Shown: positions 1 to 8,715 of the stretch, in pieces
Position numbering within the stretch: the stretch's first letter is position 1
Layout: each line of letters begins with the position of its first letter
NCBI GenBank assembly: GCA_021847345.1
Contig: JAJZTW010000025.1
Coordinates: 1 to 52,276 of the forward strand
DNA: 52,276 nucleotides
Source of the DNA: Pseudomonadota bacterium
GTDB taxonomy: Bacteria > Pseudomonadota > Gammaproteobacteria > Burkholderiales > Burkholderiaceae_C
Reading direction: 5' to 3'
Program-made: the position numbers and the translations under genes
The notes under the pieces: generated by a model
What the model saw: the letters and a program-made list of their open reading frames with translations, nothing else
Told to the model about the DNA's origin: nothing
Database searches by the model: none

Positions 1-144
1 TTGCAGAACAGCGCGGCCGCGCAGACCGCGCTGCTGCAGCAGCAGTTCAACGCCATGCAGGTGCAGGTAGCGCAGTTGCAGTCCGTCGGACAGTACCTGA
101 GTTCGTTTTACAACGGCAGTAACTCGTCGTCGACCAGCGGTTGA
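1..144 (+). CDS. fliD: Flagellar cap protein FliD, C-terminal end only
   Basis: The window opens inside this gene; the last 47 codons and TGA are visible. The peptide is rich in Gln, Ala and Leu with heptad spacing, then a short Ser/Asn tail, matching the C-terminal coiled-coil end of FliD. FliD caps the growing filament and catalyses flagellin polymerisation outside the cell. The call rests on this tail plus fliS starting 24 bases downstream, the usual fliD-fliS order. The fragment is cut by the window edge, not by mutation. Confidence 0.75.
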   Translation: MQNSAAAQTALLQQQFNAMQVQVAQLQSVGQYLSSFYNGSNSSSTSG

Positions 145-168
145 ATCTCAAGCAAGGAGGCTTGAAAC

Positions 169-552
169 ATGAATGCAGTCATGGCGCTGAACGCCTACCG
201 CCAGGTGGGCCAGCAGGGCGTGCAGGAAGAACGCCTGCTCGTGCTCGGGCTCGACGGCATCCTGGAATACCTGCGCCGCGCGCGCGGCGCGATCCAGGAA
301 CAGGCGATCGAACGCAAGGTGCAGTCGATGACCCGCGCCTACCAGATCGTCGAGCACCTGCTGGTGGCTCTTCCCGAGTCCGGCTCGGGCGAGGCGGGCG
401 ATCTCAGCGAGCGCCTGGCGGGCATCTACCGCTACCTGCTCGAGCGCCTCGGGCAGGCCAACATCTTCGACGACGTCAAGGCGCTGGACGATTGCGCGGC
501 CGTGGTGACCACGCTGCGCGACTCTTGGCTCGAGGGCCTGCGGCGCCCCTGA
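169..552 (+). CDS. fliS: Flagellin export chaperone FliS
   Basis: This 127-residue protein has the usual FliS length and pattern. The N-terminus contains the 'ALNAY' stretch typical of the family, followed by helices forming the four-helix bundle that holds the flagellin C-terminus in the cytoplasm until export. A strong ribosome binding site (AAGGAGG, 154-160) precedes the ATG by about eight bases, which fixes the start. It lies directly after fliD and opens the flagellar block that runs to fliN. No fliT-type gene of normal sequence follows; the next gene is a PilZ-like protein. Confidence 0.9.
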   Translation: MNAVMALNAYRQVGQQGVQEERLLVLGLDGILEYLRRARGAIQEQAIERKVQSMTRAYQIVEHLLVALPESGSGEAGDLSERLAGIYRYLLERLGQANIFDDVKALDDCAAVVTTLRDSWLEGLRRP

Positions 553-650
553 GCGGGCACGCCGGCGGCTTGCGCCTGCGCTCGCCGGGGCATCGCGCAG
601 CCGCTATGCTCGGGGCTGGCGCTGCCCGCAGCGCCCGTGCCTTCGCCGCC

Positions 651-1241
651 ATGAACGAGCCCTCGTCGCCTTCGACCTTCCCGCCCGAACTGGGCGATGC
701 CTCCTCGCCCGGCGTGCGCGGCGAGGCGGTCAGCCTGCACGCGCGCCTGCCGATGGACTGGACCGACACCATCACCCCGGAGTCGGCGCTGGCCGACGTG
801 ATGGCCGACAACCTCACGCTGCTGCGTGCGCTGCTGATGCTCGACGAGCCGCCGGTGTCTGCCGACTCGGCGCGCGCCGATGCCAACTCGAACCTGGAGC
901 GCCGCCTCGACCTGCTGCTGCTGATGGCCAGCACCGCGCTGCGGGGCATGCAGCAACTGCCGCGCGAGCGCTCGTGCGTGCTGTCGGCGCGGCGTCTGCA
1001 CTGGGCCAGCGAGGAATCCCTTGGCGTCGGGCGCCGGCTGTGGGTGCGCATCTGGCTGCGCCACCGCATCGCGCTGCCGCTGATGCTGCCCGGGCACCTG
1101 GTGGAAGAGGAGGTCGACGGCGAGCTGTTGTGGCACCGCCTGGACATCGAGCCGCTCGAGCCGGCGCTGCAGAACGACCTCGAACGCTTCGTGTTCCGCC
1201 ACCACCGGCGCCAGGTCGCGCGCCAGCGCGCCGGGCTGTGA
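651..1241 (+). CDS. PilZ-like flagellar-locus protein
   Basis: The 196-residue reading starts at ATG 651; a longer open frame upstream has no family resemblance and is likely GC-driven. The middle and C-terminal half (about residues 100-190) has alternating strands ending in a helix ('DLERFVFRHHRRQ'), as in atypical PilZ domains found beside fliS in betaproteobacteria. Classical c-di-GMP residues (RxxxR and D/NxSxxG) are not evident, so nucleotide binding is doubtful. Codon use matches the neighbours. A TATGCT hexamer at 605-610 could be a -10 element, but no -35 is clear. Function is inferred only: possibly motor control or a flagellar chaperone-like role. Confidence 0.55.
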   Translation: MNEPSSPSTFPPELGDASSPGVRGEAVSLHARLPMDWTDTITPESALADVMADNLTLLRALLMLDEPPVSADSARADANSNLERRLDLLLLMASTALRGMQQLPRERSCVLSARRLHWASEESLGVGRRLWVRIWLRHRIALPLMLPGHLVEEEVDGELLWHRLDIEPLEPALQNDLERFVFRHHRRQVARQRAGL

Positions 1242-1272
1242 CCGGCGCGCGCACCCCGGCACCCTGAGCACC

Positions 1273-2121
1273 ATGCCGCGCAAGCGCCACGAGGAGCACG
1301 AGAACCACGAGCGCTGGCTCGTGTCCTACGCCGACTTCATCACGCTGCTGTTCGCGTTTTTCGTGGTCATGTACTCGATCTCGTCGGTCAACGAGGGCAA
1401 GTACAAGGTGTTGTCGAAAACCCTGGTGGCGGCGTTCACCGGGCAACCCACGCGGGCCATGCCGGTGGAGGCCGCCGACGGCGTCGGCGGGCGTCCGCGC
1501 CTGGTGCAGCTGCCGCCGCTGCCCACGGCCGGGGTGCAGTCGTCGGGCGCTCGCAGCGCGCACGACGCGCTGCGCCAGCGCCTGGCGCAGATCGCGCGTA
1601 CGCTGGCCGAGCGGTTGCGCGATCAGGTGCGCGCCGGCCAGGTGCAGGTGCGCCTGACCCCGCAGGGCGTGGTCATCGACATCCACGACAACGTGCTGTT
1701 CGCGTCGGGCAGCGCGCAGCTCGGCGCGGGCGCGCAGGGCGTGCTGCACGAGATCGCCGACGAGCTCGTGCGCCTGCCCTACCAGTTCCAGGTCAACGGC
1801 TACACCGACGACAAGCCCATCCACAACGCGCAGTTCTCGTCCAACTGGGCGCTGTCGGTGATGCGCTCGCTGTCGGTCGTGAACATGCTGATCAGCCAGG
1901 GTGTTTCCCCGCAGCAACTCGTCGCCGCGGGCTATGGCCAATATCATCCGGTTGCAGCGAACACCACCCCCGAGGGCCGCGCGGCCAACCGGCGGGTGAG
2001 CATCGTCATCGTTTCCCCCGACCAACCCACGGGGGCCGATCGCGGCGTGGTGGTCGCGCCCGCGGGCGCGGGCGCTTCCGGCGCGGCATCGAGCCCCCGG
2101 CCCAGCACCCCCGCATCGTGA
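1273..2121 (+). CDS. motD: Flagellar motor stator protein MotD (MotB family)
   Basis: This 282-residue protein has one N-terminal membrane segment (about 16-38) holding the proton-channel aspartate at residue 21 in 'SYADFITLL', equivalent to MotB Asp32. A linker follows, then an OmpA-like peptidoglycan-binding domain (about 130-250) with the family's 'NGYTDD', 'GYGQ' and 'NRRVSIVI' features. MotB-type proteins pair with MotA-type partners to form the stator. No MotA/MotC gene is adjacent, so the partner lies elsewhere. The position inside the fli cluster suggests MotD, but MotB versus MotD cannot be settled from sequence alone. Its stop overlaps the next gene's GTG start by four bases (GTGA). 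Confidence 0.85.
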   Translation: MPRKRHEEHENHERWLVSYADFITLLFAFFVVMYSISSVNEGKYKVLSKTLVAAFTGQPTRAMPVEAADGVGGRPRLVQLPPLPTAGVQSSGARSAHDALRQRLAQIARTLAERLRDQVRAGQVQVRLTPQGVVIDIHDNVLFASGSAQLGAGAQGVLHEIADELVRLPYQFQVNGYTDDKPIHNAQFSSNWALSVMRSLSVVNMLISQGVSPQQLVAAGYGQYHPVAANTTPEGRAANRRVSIVIVSPDQPTGADRGVVVAPAGAGASGAASSPRPSTPAS

Positions 2122-2951
2122 CCGACCCCCTGGACAACATCCAAAAACGCCTTGGCTGGATCAACCGCGCGCTGCTCGCAGGCGCCGCGGTCATCGCCAT
2201 CATCCTGATCGTGCTGCTCGTGCACAAGCTGCGCAGGCCGGCGCAGCCGGCCGCCGTGCCGGCGGCGGCGAGTTCTGCGATGCATGCGGCGTCGGCACCG
2301 CCCGCGCCGGCAGTGCCGGCCAGCGGCTCGGCGTCGGAGCCACGCGCCGCGGGTGGGTCCACGCCGCTGACGGCGGCTTCCGCGGCGTCCGCGCCAGGCA
2401 TGCTGGCACGGGCGGCGAGCAGCGCGCAGGCGGCCGCCAGCCAGGCCGCCGCGCGCTCGCTGCCGCAGGCGGCGCCGGCGGGACCGGTGGCCGGCAAGTC
2501 GCAAGGCGTGCAGTTGCCGCAGATGCAGCCGGCGTCGCAGCCGCTGCCGGCGCAGGCGTCCAGCGCCGCGGCCACCACGTCCACCACGCCCGCCAAGCAC
2601 AGGCATGTGCAGCGCCACGTCGCGCGGCACGCCGTGCGCCATGCGGCGCGCGTCGAGCATCGCCGTGCGCGTGTCGCGCATGCCGCGGAGCATGCACAGG
2701 CCGGAAGCTGCACGAAGGCCGGCTGGTACGTGCAGGTCGGAGCGTTCGCCGAGGCGTCGAGCTACCAGCACCTGAGCGGGCGCCTGCAACACGCCGGGCT
2801 GCCGCATTGCCGCGGGCCGCTGGCCCCGCACGGCCTGCGCGTGCTGCTGGTCGGCCCCTACGCCACGCGGGCCGCGGCCGAGCACACGCGCTCGCACCTG
2901 AAGGCGCCGCTGCGCAAGGCCAGCTACCTGCGCCACCTGCGCGGCGTCTGA
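2118..2951 (+). CDS. SPOR-domain membrane protein
   Basis: This 277-residue protein starts at GTG 2118, overlapping motD by four bases, so the two are probably translationally coupled. It has a short cytoplasmic N-terminus, one transmembrane helix (about 18-36), a long Ala/Pro/Ser-rich linker (about 40-160), a His/Arg-rich stretch and a C-terminal SPOR domain (about 198-275, starting 'GWYVQVGAF'). SPOR domains bind glycan strands stripped of stem peptides, mostly at division sites. Coupling to a peptidoglycan-binding stator protein suggests a role at the flagellated pole or in anchoring the motor, which is inference. The linker is low-complexity and explains the long antisense open frames here. 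Confidence 0.75.
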   Translation: MTDPLDNIQKRLGWINRALLAGAAVIAIILIVLLVHKLRRPAQPAAVPAAASSAMHAASAPPAPAVPASGSASEPRAAGGSTPLTAASAASAPGMLARAASSAQAAASQAAARSLPQAAPAGPVAGKSQGVQLPQMQPASQPLPAQASSAAATTSTTPAKHRHVQRHVARHAVRHAARVEHRRARVAHAAEHAQAGSCTKAGWYVQVGAFAEASSYQHLSGRLQHAGLPHCRGPLAPHGLRVLLVGPYATRAAAEHTRSHLKAPLRKASYLRHLRGV

Positions 2952-2964
2952 GCGCCCCCAGGGC

Positions 2965-2982
2965 CGGGCTGCGCCCAGCCCG
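2965..2982 (+). terminator. GC-rich hairpin after the SPOR gene
   Basis: A seven-base-pair stem (CGGGCTG / CAGCCCG) with a four-base loop begins 13 bases after the stop codon. There is no T-run behind it, so it is at best a weak or factor-assisted terminator or an RNA-stabilising hairpin. Confidence 0.35.
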
Positions 2983-2990
2983 CCCCCCAA

Positions 2991-3033
2991 GGGGGTCAAG
3001 CAATCTTGGGGCGGCCCGGCGATGGCTTGAGAG
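2991..3033. repeat. REP-like dispersed palindromic repeat, copy 1
   Basis: A 43-base unit matches the inverted copy at 52231-52273 at 40 of 43 positions. Inside it, TCAAGCAATC and GATGGCTTGA form a ten-base stem with one mismatch around a GC-rich core (CTTGGGGCGGCCC). A CCCCCCAAGGGGG mini-palindrome sits at its left edge. The core recurs in both arms of the 345-bp inverted repeat at 21770-22114. This looks like an intergenic palindromic repeat family of the host. The remaining 120 bases to the next gene hold a weak possible promoter: TTGACG at 3111-3116 and GAGAAT at 3136-3141, spacing 19. Confidence 0.7.
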
Positions 3034-3156
3034 CGCCACCGAAGTCGCCGCGCGCGGGCCCGGCGGCCTGCGCGCGGCGTCGTTGCGCGTGGACGACGCC
3101 GGGCGCTGTTTTGACGTACCGACGCTGGCTGGTGCGAGAATGCGCATCAACACGCC

Positions 3157-4251
3157 ATGAGTACGACATTACCGCTCGAAACCCCCGTCGAGGCGCCGCA
3201 GTTGCTCGGCAACAGCGAGTCCATGGTGGCGCTGCGCGCCTTGCTGCGTCGCGTCGCCGCCACCGACAGCACGGTGCTGGTGCAGGGCGAGTCGGGAACC
3301 GGCAAGGAGTTGGTCGCGCGCCTGCTGCACGCCTGGTCGTCGCGGGCTGCGCGCCCCTTCGTGGCCGTCAACTGCGGCGCGATTCCCGGCGAGCTGATGG
3401 AAAGCGAGCTGTTCGGCCACGAACGCGGTGCGTTCACCGGCGCGCAGGCGGCGCGCAAGGGGCGCTTCGAGCTGGCCGGGCGCGGCACGCTGTTCCTCGA
3501 CGAAGTCGCCGAAATGAGTCCGCCGCTGCAGGTCAAGCTGCTGCGGGTGCTGCAGGAGCGCTGCTTCGAGCGCGTCGGCGGCAGCGAGACGCTGCCGGCG
3601 GCAGCGCGAATCGTCGCCGCGACCCACCGGGATCTCGAGCAGCTGATCGATCTGGGACGGTTTCGCGAGGACCTGTACTACCGGCTGCATGTGGTGCCCA
3701 TCCGCATCCCGGCGCTGCGCGAGCGCGGCGAGGACATCCTGCTGCTGGCCGAACATGCGTTGCGCGAACTCGAGGCCTCGGGGCTCGGTCACGTGCGCCT
3801 GGGCGACGGCGTGCAGCAGGCCTTGCTCGCCTACCACTGGCCGGGCAACGTGCGCGAGCTGCACAACCTGATGGAGCGCCTGGTCATCCTGCACGGCGGT
3901 GGCACGGTGCAGCTTCGCGACCTGCCGCAGAAGATGCAGGGGGCGCAGGCGCTGCCCCCGGTGCAGCCGCTCGAGACCGGGGCGGAGGAGGGCGGCGACG
4001 CCGCCAACGACGGCCTGCAGGACCTGATGCAACTGGTCAGCGAGCCCGACGAGCCGGTACTGCCGGCGCAGGGCATCGACCTGCGTGCCTACCTGGAGCG
4101 CATCGAGCGCTCGCTGATCGAGCAGGCGCTGGCGGCGAGCCACCACGTGATCGCCCATGCCGCGGCGCGCCTGGGGCTGCGACGAACCACGCTGGTGGAG
4201 AAGATCCGCAAGTACAACCTGCGCGAGCATGCCGAGGCCGCGGGCGAGTGA
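3157..4251 (+). CDS. fleQ: Sigma-54-dependent flagellar regulator, FleQ-like
   Basis: This 364-residue activator consists of an AAA+ domain (about 16-250) with Walker A 'GESGTGKE' at 44-51 and the sigma-54 contact loop GAFTGA at 91-96, followed by an Ala/Gly linker and a C-terminal Fis-type helix-turn-helix. The C-terminus ('RRTTLVEKIRKY', 'SLIEQAL') closely resembles FleQ/FlrA. It lacks the roughly 130-residue N-terminal receiver-like domain of Pseudomonas FleQ, and the LFRS arginine motif used there for c-di-GMP binding is not evident. Two sites matching the FleQ half-site pattern lie nearby (4271-4284, 5560-5573). It is the likely master activator of this locus. The symbol denotes family resemblance. 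Confidence 0.8.
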   Translation: MSTTLPLETPVEAPQLLGNSESMVALRALLRRVAATDSTVLVQGESGTGKELVARLLHAWSSRAARPFVAVNCGAIPGELMESELFGHERGAFTGAQAARKGRFELAGRGTLFLDEVAEMSPPLQVKLLRVLQERCFERVGGSETLPAAARIVAATHRDLEQLIDLGRFREDLYYRLHVVPIRIPALRERGEDILLLAEHALRELEASGLGHVRLGDGVQQALLAYHWPGNVRELHNLMERLVILHGGGTVQLRDLPQKMQGAQALPPVQPLETGAEEGGDAANDGLQDLMQLVSEPDEPVLPAQGIDLRAYLERIERSLIEQALAASHHVIAHAAARLGLRRTTLVEKIRKYNLREHAEAAGE

Positions 4252-4270
4252 GTACCGCGGCGAGCCTTGT

Positions 4271-4284
4271 GTCAAAAGCTTGAC
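4271..4284. promoter_or_regulatory. FleQ-like binding site between the two regulator genes
   Basis: GTCAA-AAGC-TTGAC is a perfect five-base inverted repeat with a four-base spacer. Its arms and length are identical to the Pseudomonas FleQ consensus (GTCAA-N4-TTGAC, usually with an AT-rich centre). It lies 20 bases after the FleQ-like gene and 93 before the second activator. No convincing sigma-54 promoter was found in this gap (GG-N10-GC checked by eye). Confidence 0.55.
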
Positions 4285-4376
4285 GCGGGTTGCGCTGCGC
4301 AGGGTTGCAGGCGCAGGATTGCGTAGCATGTCGCCTGCCGCGGTGCACCAACGCGCGCCGGCCTGAATATCCGCCC

Positions 4377-5495
<1,119 letters not shown>

Positions 5496-5528
5496 GCGGG
5501 CTTGTCGCGCACCCGGCGGATCCGCGCA

Positions 5529-5544
5529 TGGAACGGGTCTTGCT
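5529..5544 (+). promoter_or_regulatory. Sigma-54 promoter of fliE
   Basis: TGGAACGGGTCTTGCT has the invariant GG (5530-5531) and GC (5542-5543) separated by exactly ten bases, with TT before the GC, close to the TGGCACG-N4-TTGCW consensus. The predicted transcript starts near 5555. It lies 58 bases upstream of the fliE ATG and directly behind the two sigma-54 activator genes. Confidence 0.75.
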
Positions 5545-5559
5545 TGTCGAAGGGTGCGC

Positions 5560-5573
5560 GTCATGTCCTTGAC
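5560..5573. promoter_or_regulatory. FleQ-like site in the fliE leader
   Basis: GTCAT-GTCC-TTGAC matches the GTCAA-N4-TTGAC pattern at nine of ten arm positions. It lies at about +5 to +18 of the predicted sigma-54 transcript. In Pseudomonas, FleQ is known to act from the leader region of fliE and similar promoters, so the position fits. Confidence 0.5.
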
Positions 5574-5601
5574 GCCGGAGCCGAGTCGTGGAGAACGCCC
5601 G

Positions 5602-5940
5602 ATGAACGTCGATCGCATGCAGCAACTGGTGACCCAGATGCGGGCGCTGGCCGCGCAGGCCGCGGCCGCGCCGCAATGGCCGGCCGGCGGCCCCGGCGCC
5701 GCGCCGGCTGCCGGCGGGGCTGATTTCGCGGCCACGCTGAAATCGGCGCTGGGCGAGGTCAACGCCCAGCTGATGCAGGCCGACAAGCTGCAGGCCCAGT
5801 TCTCCAGCGGGCGAGGCGATGTCAGCCTGAGCGACGTCATGCTGGCCACGCAGAAGGCCTCGCTTTCGTTCCAGGCCGCGCTGCAGGTGCGCAACAAGCT
5901 GGTGTCGGCGTACCAGGACATCATGAACATCCAGGCCTGA
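5602..5940 (+). CDS. fliE: Flagellar MS ring-rod junction protein FliE
   Basis: This 112-residue protein has the FliE C-terminal signature ('DVMLATQKASLSFQAALQVR') and the family's usual length, after a variable Ala/Pro-rich N-terminus. FliE links the FliF ring to the proximal rod and is the first rod-type substrate of the export apparatus. An in-frame ATG at 5563 is only about eight bases from the predicted transcript start and inside the FleQ-like site, so ATG 5602, with GTGGAGAA before it, is preferred. It is the first gene of the fliEFGHIJ run. Confidence 0.9.
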   Translation: MNVDRMQQLVTQMRALAAQAAAAPQWPAGGPGAAPAAGGADFAATLKSALGEVNAQLMQADKLQAQFSSGRGDVSLSDVMLATQKASLSFQAALQVRNKLVSAYQDIMNIQA

Positions 5941-5977
5941 GCACCCTCGCTGAGCCCCCAACTTCAGATCCCCGGCG

Positions 5978-7660
5978 ATGGCTACCCTCACCGATACCGC
6001 ACCCCCGAATGCGCTGCAGGCTCCGCTCGCGCTGTGGCGGCGCTTGAGCGTCAACCAGCGTGTGGGCCTGCTTGCGGGCCTGGCAGCGCTGGTCGCCTTG
6101 CTCGTGGTCAGCCTGATGTGGGCGCGCGTGCAGAGCTACCAGGTGCTCTACACCAACCTGTCGCAGGCCGACGGCGGATCGGTCATCGCCGAGCTGCAGA
6201 AGCTCGGGGTGCCTTACCGCATCACCGACGCCGGCAACGTCATCCAGGTGCCGACCGAGCAGGTCTACGCCACGCGCATGAAGCTGGCGGCGCAGGGGCT
6301 GCCCAAGGGCGCCGGCGTGGGCTTCGAGGCGCTGGACCACGAGCCGATGGGCACCAGCCAGTTCGTCGAGCGCGTGACCTACCAGCGCGCGCTCGAAGGC
6401 TCGCTGGCACGCACCATCGAATCGCTGTCGGCCGTGCAGTCGGCGATCGTGCATCTGGCGATCCCGAAGCCCTCGGTGTTCCTCGACCAGGAACAGAAGC
6501 CCTCGGCGTCGGTGCTGCTCAAGCTGTACCCCGGACGGGTGCTCAGCTCCGCGCAGGTCGCCGGCATCGTGCACCTGGTGGCATCCGGCGTGGCCGGCAT
6601 GAGCGACAAACAGGTCAACGTGGTCGACCAGGACGGCGACCTGCTGACGGCCGGCGAGCAGCAGGCCAGCGGCATCCAGCCCAGCCAGCTCGCCTATCGC
6701 AACGAGGTGGAGCAGCAGTACCGCCGCCAGATCGAATCCATTCTCAGCCCGCTGGTGGGCAGCAACGGCGTGCGCGTGGCGGTGTCGGCGGACCTGGACT
6801 TCGGCAAGACCGAGACCAGTTCGGTGATCTACGGCCAGTCGCACCTGCTCAGCCGCCAGGCGCAGACCCAGAACAGCACCGGCAACGCCAACCTGCCGGC
6901 CGGGGTTCCGGGGGCGCTGACCAACCAGCCGCCGGGCGGCGTGCTCGCGCCGTTCACCGTCGGCTCGGCCTCGCAGCCGCTGACCCCGCAGCAGTTCCAG
7001 CAGTTGACGCCGTCGCTGAAGACCCTGGCGCCGACTGCGGCCAGCAGTTCGGCGACGACCAACTACGACGTCGACCAGACGGTCAGCCACACCCAGCAGC
7101 CGGTCGGCTCGGTGCGACGGATTTCCGTCGCCGTGCTGATCAACGATCGCCCGGCGACCGGCGGCGCTGCGGCGAAGCCGCATCCGATGAGCGCGCAGCA
7201 ACTGGCGCAGCTGCGCCAGCTGGTGCAGGATGCCATCGGCTACGACCCCAAGCGTGGCGACCAGGTATCGGTGGTCAGCATGCCCTTCGGCAGCGCCGGG
7301 CCCGAGGCTGCGACGCTGCCGTGGTGGCGTTCGCCGCTGCTGTGGGATTCGGCGCGGGCCGCGGTTCCCTACCTGCTGGCGCTGGTGTTCGGCTTGTTGA
7401 TCTATCGCGCGGTGCGTCGCCTGGCGTCGCCCGGCCGGCTGCAGTCGGCATCGGCCGAGGCGGGCGAGCCGGACGAGGGCGAAGGCGAGGGCGCCGAGGC
7501 GCCGCGGGCAGCGCGCGGGGGCGGTGGTGAGCTGGCGCCCGACGTGGTGCAGTTGAGCAACACCTTCGAGAACGACGCGGCGGTGTCGCGCGAGCTGGTC
7601 AAGCAGGACCCGCGGCGCGCCGCGCAGGTGGTCAAGGAGTGGCTTGCCGATGGCCAGTGA
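5978..7660 (+). CDS. fliF: Flagellar MS-ring protein FliF
   Basis: This 560-residue protein has the full FliF layout. It starts with an N-terminal transmembrane helix (about 30-50), then ring-building domains including 'VLYTNLSQADGGSVIAELQ' and a long periplasmic region with a Gln/Pro-rich loop (about 290-360). A second transmembrane helix (about 455-475) follows, and finally a cytoplasmic tail that binds FliG. The Glu/Ala/Gly-rich stretch at about 487-515 before that tail is longer and more acidic than usual. It forms the base of the basal body in the inner membrane. The C-terminal codons overlap the fliG start by 11 bases, implying coupling. Confidence 0.95.
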   Translation: MATLTDTAPPNALQAPLALWRRLSVNQRVGLLAGLAALVALLVVSLMWARVQSYQVLYTNLSQADGGSVIAELQKLGVPYRITDAGNVIQVPTEQVYATRMKLAAQGLPKGAGVGFEALDHEPMGTSQFVERVTYQRALEGSLARTIESLSAVQSAIVHLAIPKPSVFLDQEQKPSASVLLKLYPGRVLSSAQVAGIVHLVASGVAGMSDKQVNVVDQDGDLLTAGEQQASGIQPSQLAYRNEVEQQYRRQIESILSPLVGSNGVRVAVSADLDFGKTETSSVIYGQSHLLSRQAQTQNSTGNANLPAGVPGALTNQPPGGVLAPFTVGSASQPLTPQQFQQLTPSLKTLAPTAASSSATTNYDVDQTVSHTQQPVGSVRRISVAVLINDRPATGGAAAKPHPMSAQQLAQLRQLVQDAIGYDPKRGDQVSVVSMPFGSAGPEAATLPWWRSPLLWDSARAAVPYLLALVFGLLIYRAVRRLASPGRLQSASAEAGEPDEGEGEGAEAPRAARGGGGELAPDVVQLSNTFENDAAVSRELVKQDPRRAAQVVKEWLADGQ

Positions 7661-8663
7661 GGAAGATCTCAAGGGCCTGGATCGCGCCGCGGTGCTGTTG
7701 CTGAGCCTGGGCGAGGACCAGGCGGCCGAGGTGATGAAGCACCTGGCGCCGCGCGAGGTGCAGCGCCTGGGCGTGGCCATGTCGCGCCTGGGCAGGGTCA
7801 GCACCGACCAGGCGCATTCGGTGATGCGCGAGTTCCGCGACAAGCTCGAGCGCCAGACCTCGCTCGGCCTGGGGGCCGACCAGTTCCTGCGTTCGGCGCT
7901 GACCAAGGCGCTCGGCGGCGATCGCGCGAACTCGCTGATCGAGCGCATCCTGCACGGCGGCGAGTCGACCGGGCTGGAGAACCTGAAATGGCTCGAGCCG
8001 CGTGCGATCGCCGAGCTGATCAAGCTGGAGCATCCCCAGGTGGTCGCGCTGGTGTTGTCGTACATCGACCCGGACCAGGCCAGCGAGGTGCTGAACTTCC
8101 TGCCCGAGCGCCAGGCCAGCGAGGCCATGCTGCGACTGGCCAACCTCGACGGGCTGCAGCCCAGCGCGCTGCGCGAACTCAACGATGCGCTGGACGAATT
8201 GCTGTCCGGGGATTCGCAAAGCGTGCAGGTCAGCGCGATGGGCGGACCGAAGGTCGCAGCGGACATCCTCAACCGGCTGGAGACCTCGCTGTCGAACGGC
8301 ATCATGGACCACATGCGCTCGCAGGACGAAGGCCTGGCCGGGCGGGTGCAGGAGCAGATGTTCGTGTTCGACGACCTGATCAACGTCGACGACCGCAGCA
8401 TGCAGACCATGCTGCGCGAGATCTCGTCGGAGACCCTGATCCTGGCCTTGAAGGGGGCCAATGCTCCGCTGCGGGAGAAGTTCCTCGGCAACATGTCCAA
8501 GCGCGCGGCCGAGATGCTGCGCGACGACATGGAGGCCAAGGGCCCGGTGCGCCTGGCCGAGGTCGAGGCGGCGCAGAAGGAAATCCTGCAGGTAGCCACG
8601 CGCCTGGAGGCCGCCGGCCAGATCCAGCTCGGCGGCGGCGGAGCCGAGGCGATGGTGGGATGA
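7650..8663 (+). CDS. fliG: Flagellar motor switch protein FliG
   Basis: At 337 residues it has normal FliG length, with N-terminal, middle (EHPQ-type motif 'LEHPQVVALVLSYI') and C-terminal domains. The C-terminal charged helix that touches the stator is present ('DDRSMQTMLREI'). FliG transmits torque and binds FliF and FliM on the cytoplasmic face. ATG 7650 is chosen over an in-frame TTG at 7644 because AAGGAG (7634-7639) lies ten bases upstream of the ATG but only four from the TTG. It overlaps fliF by 11 bases. Confidence 0.95.
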   Translation: MASEEDLKGLDRAAVLLLSLGEDQAAEVMKHLAPREVQRLGVAMSRLGRVSTDQAHSVMREFRDKLERQTSLGLGADQFLRSALTKALGGDRANSLIERILHGGESTGLENLKWLEPRAIAELIKLEHPQVVALVLSYIDPDQASEVLNFLPERQASEAMLRLANLDGLQPSALRELNDALDELLSGDSQSVQVSAMGGPKVAADILNRLETSLSNGIMDHMRSQDEGLAGRVQEQMFVFDDLINVDDRSMQTMLREISSETLILALKGANAPLREKFLGNMSKRAAEMLRDDMEAKGPVRLAEVEAAQKEILQVATRLEAAGQIQLGGGGAEAMVG

Positions 8664-8715
8664 GCTCGCGACTCGACACCACGCTCACCACGCTCACCAC
8701 GGACATGGCGCGCGC

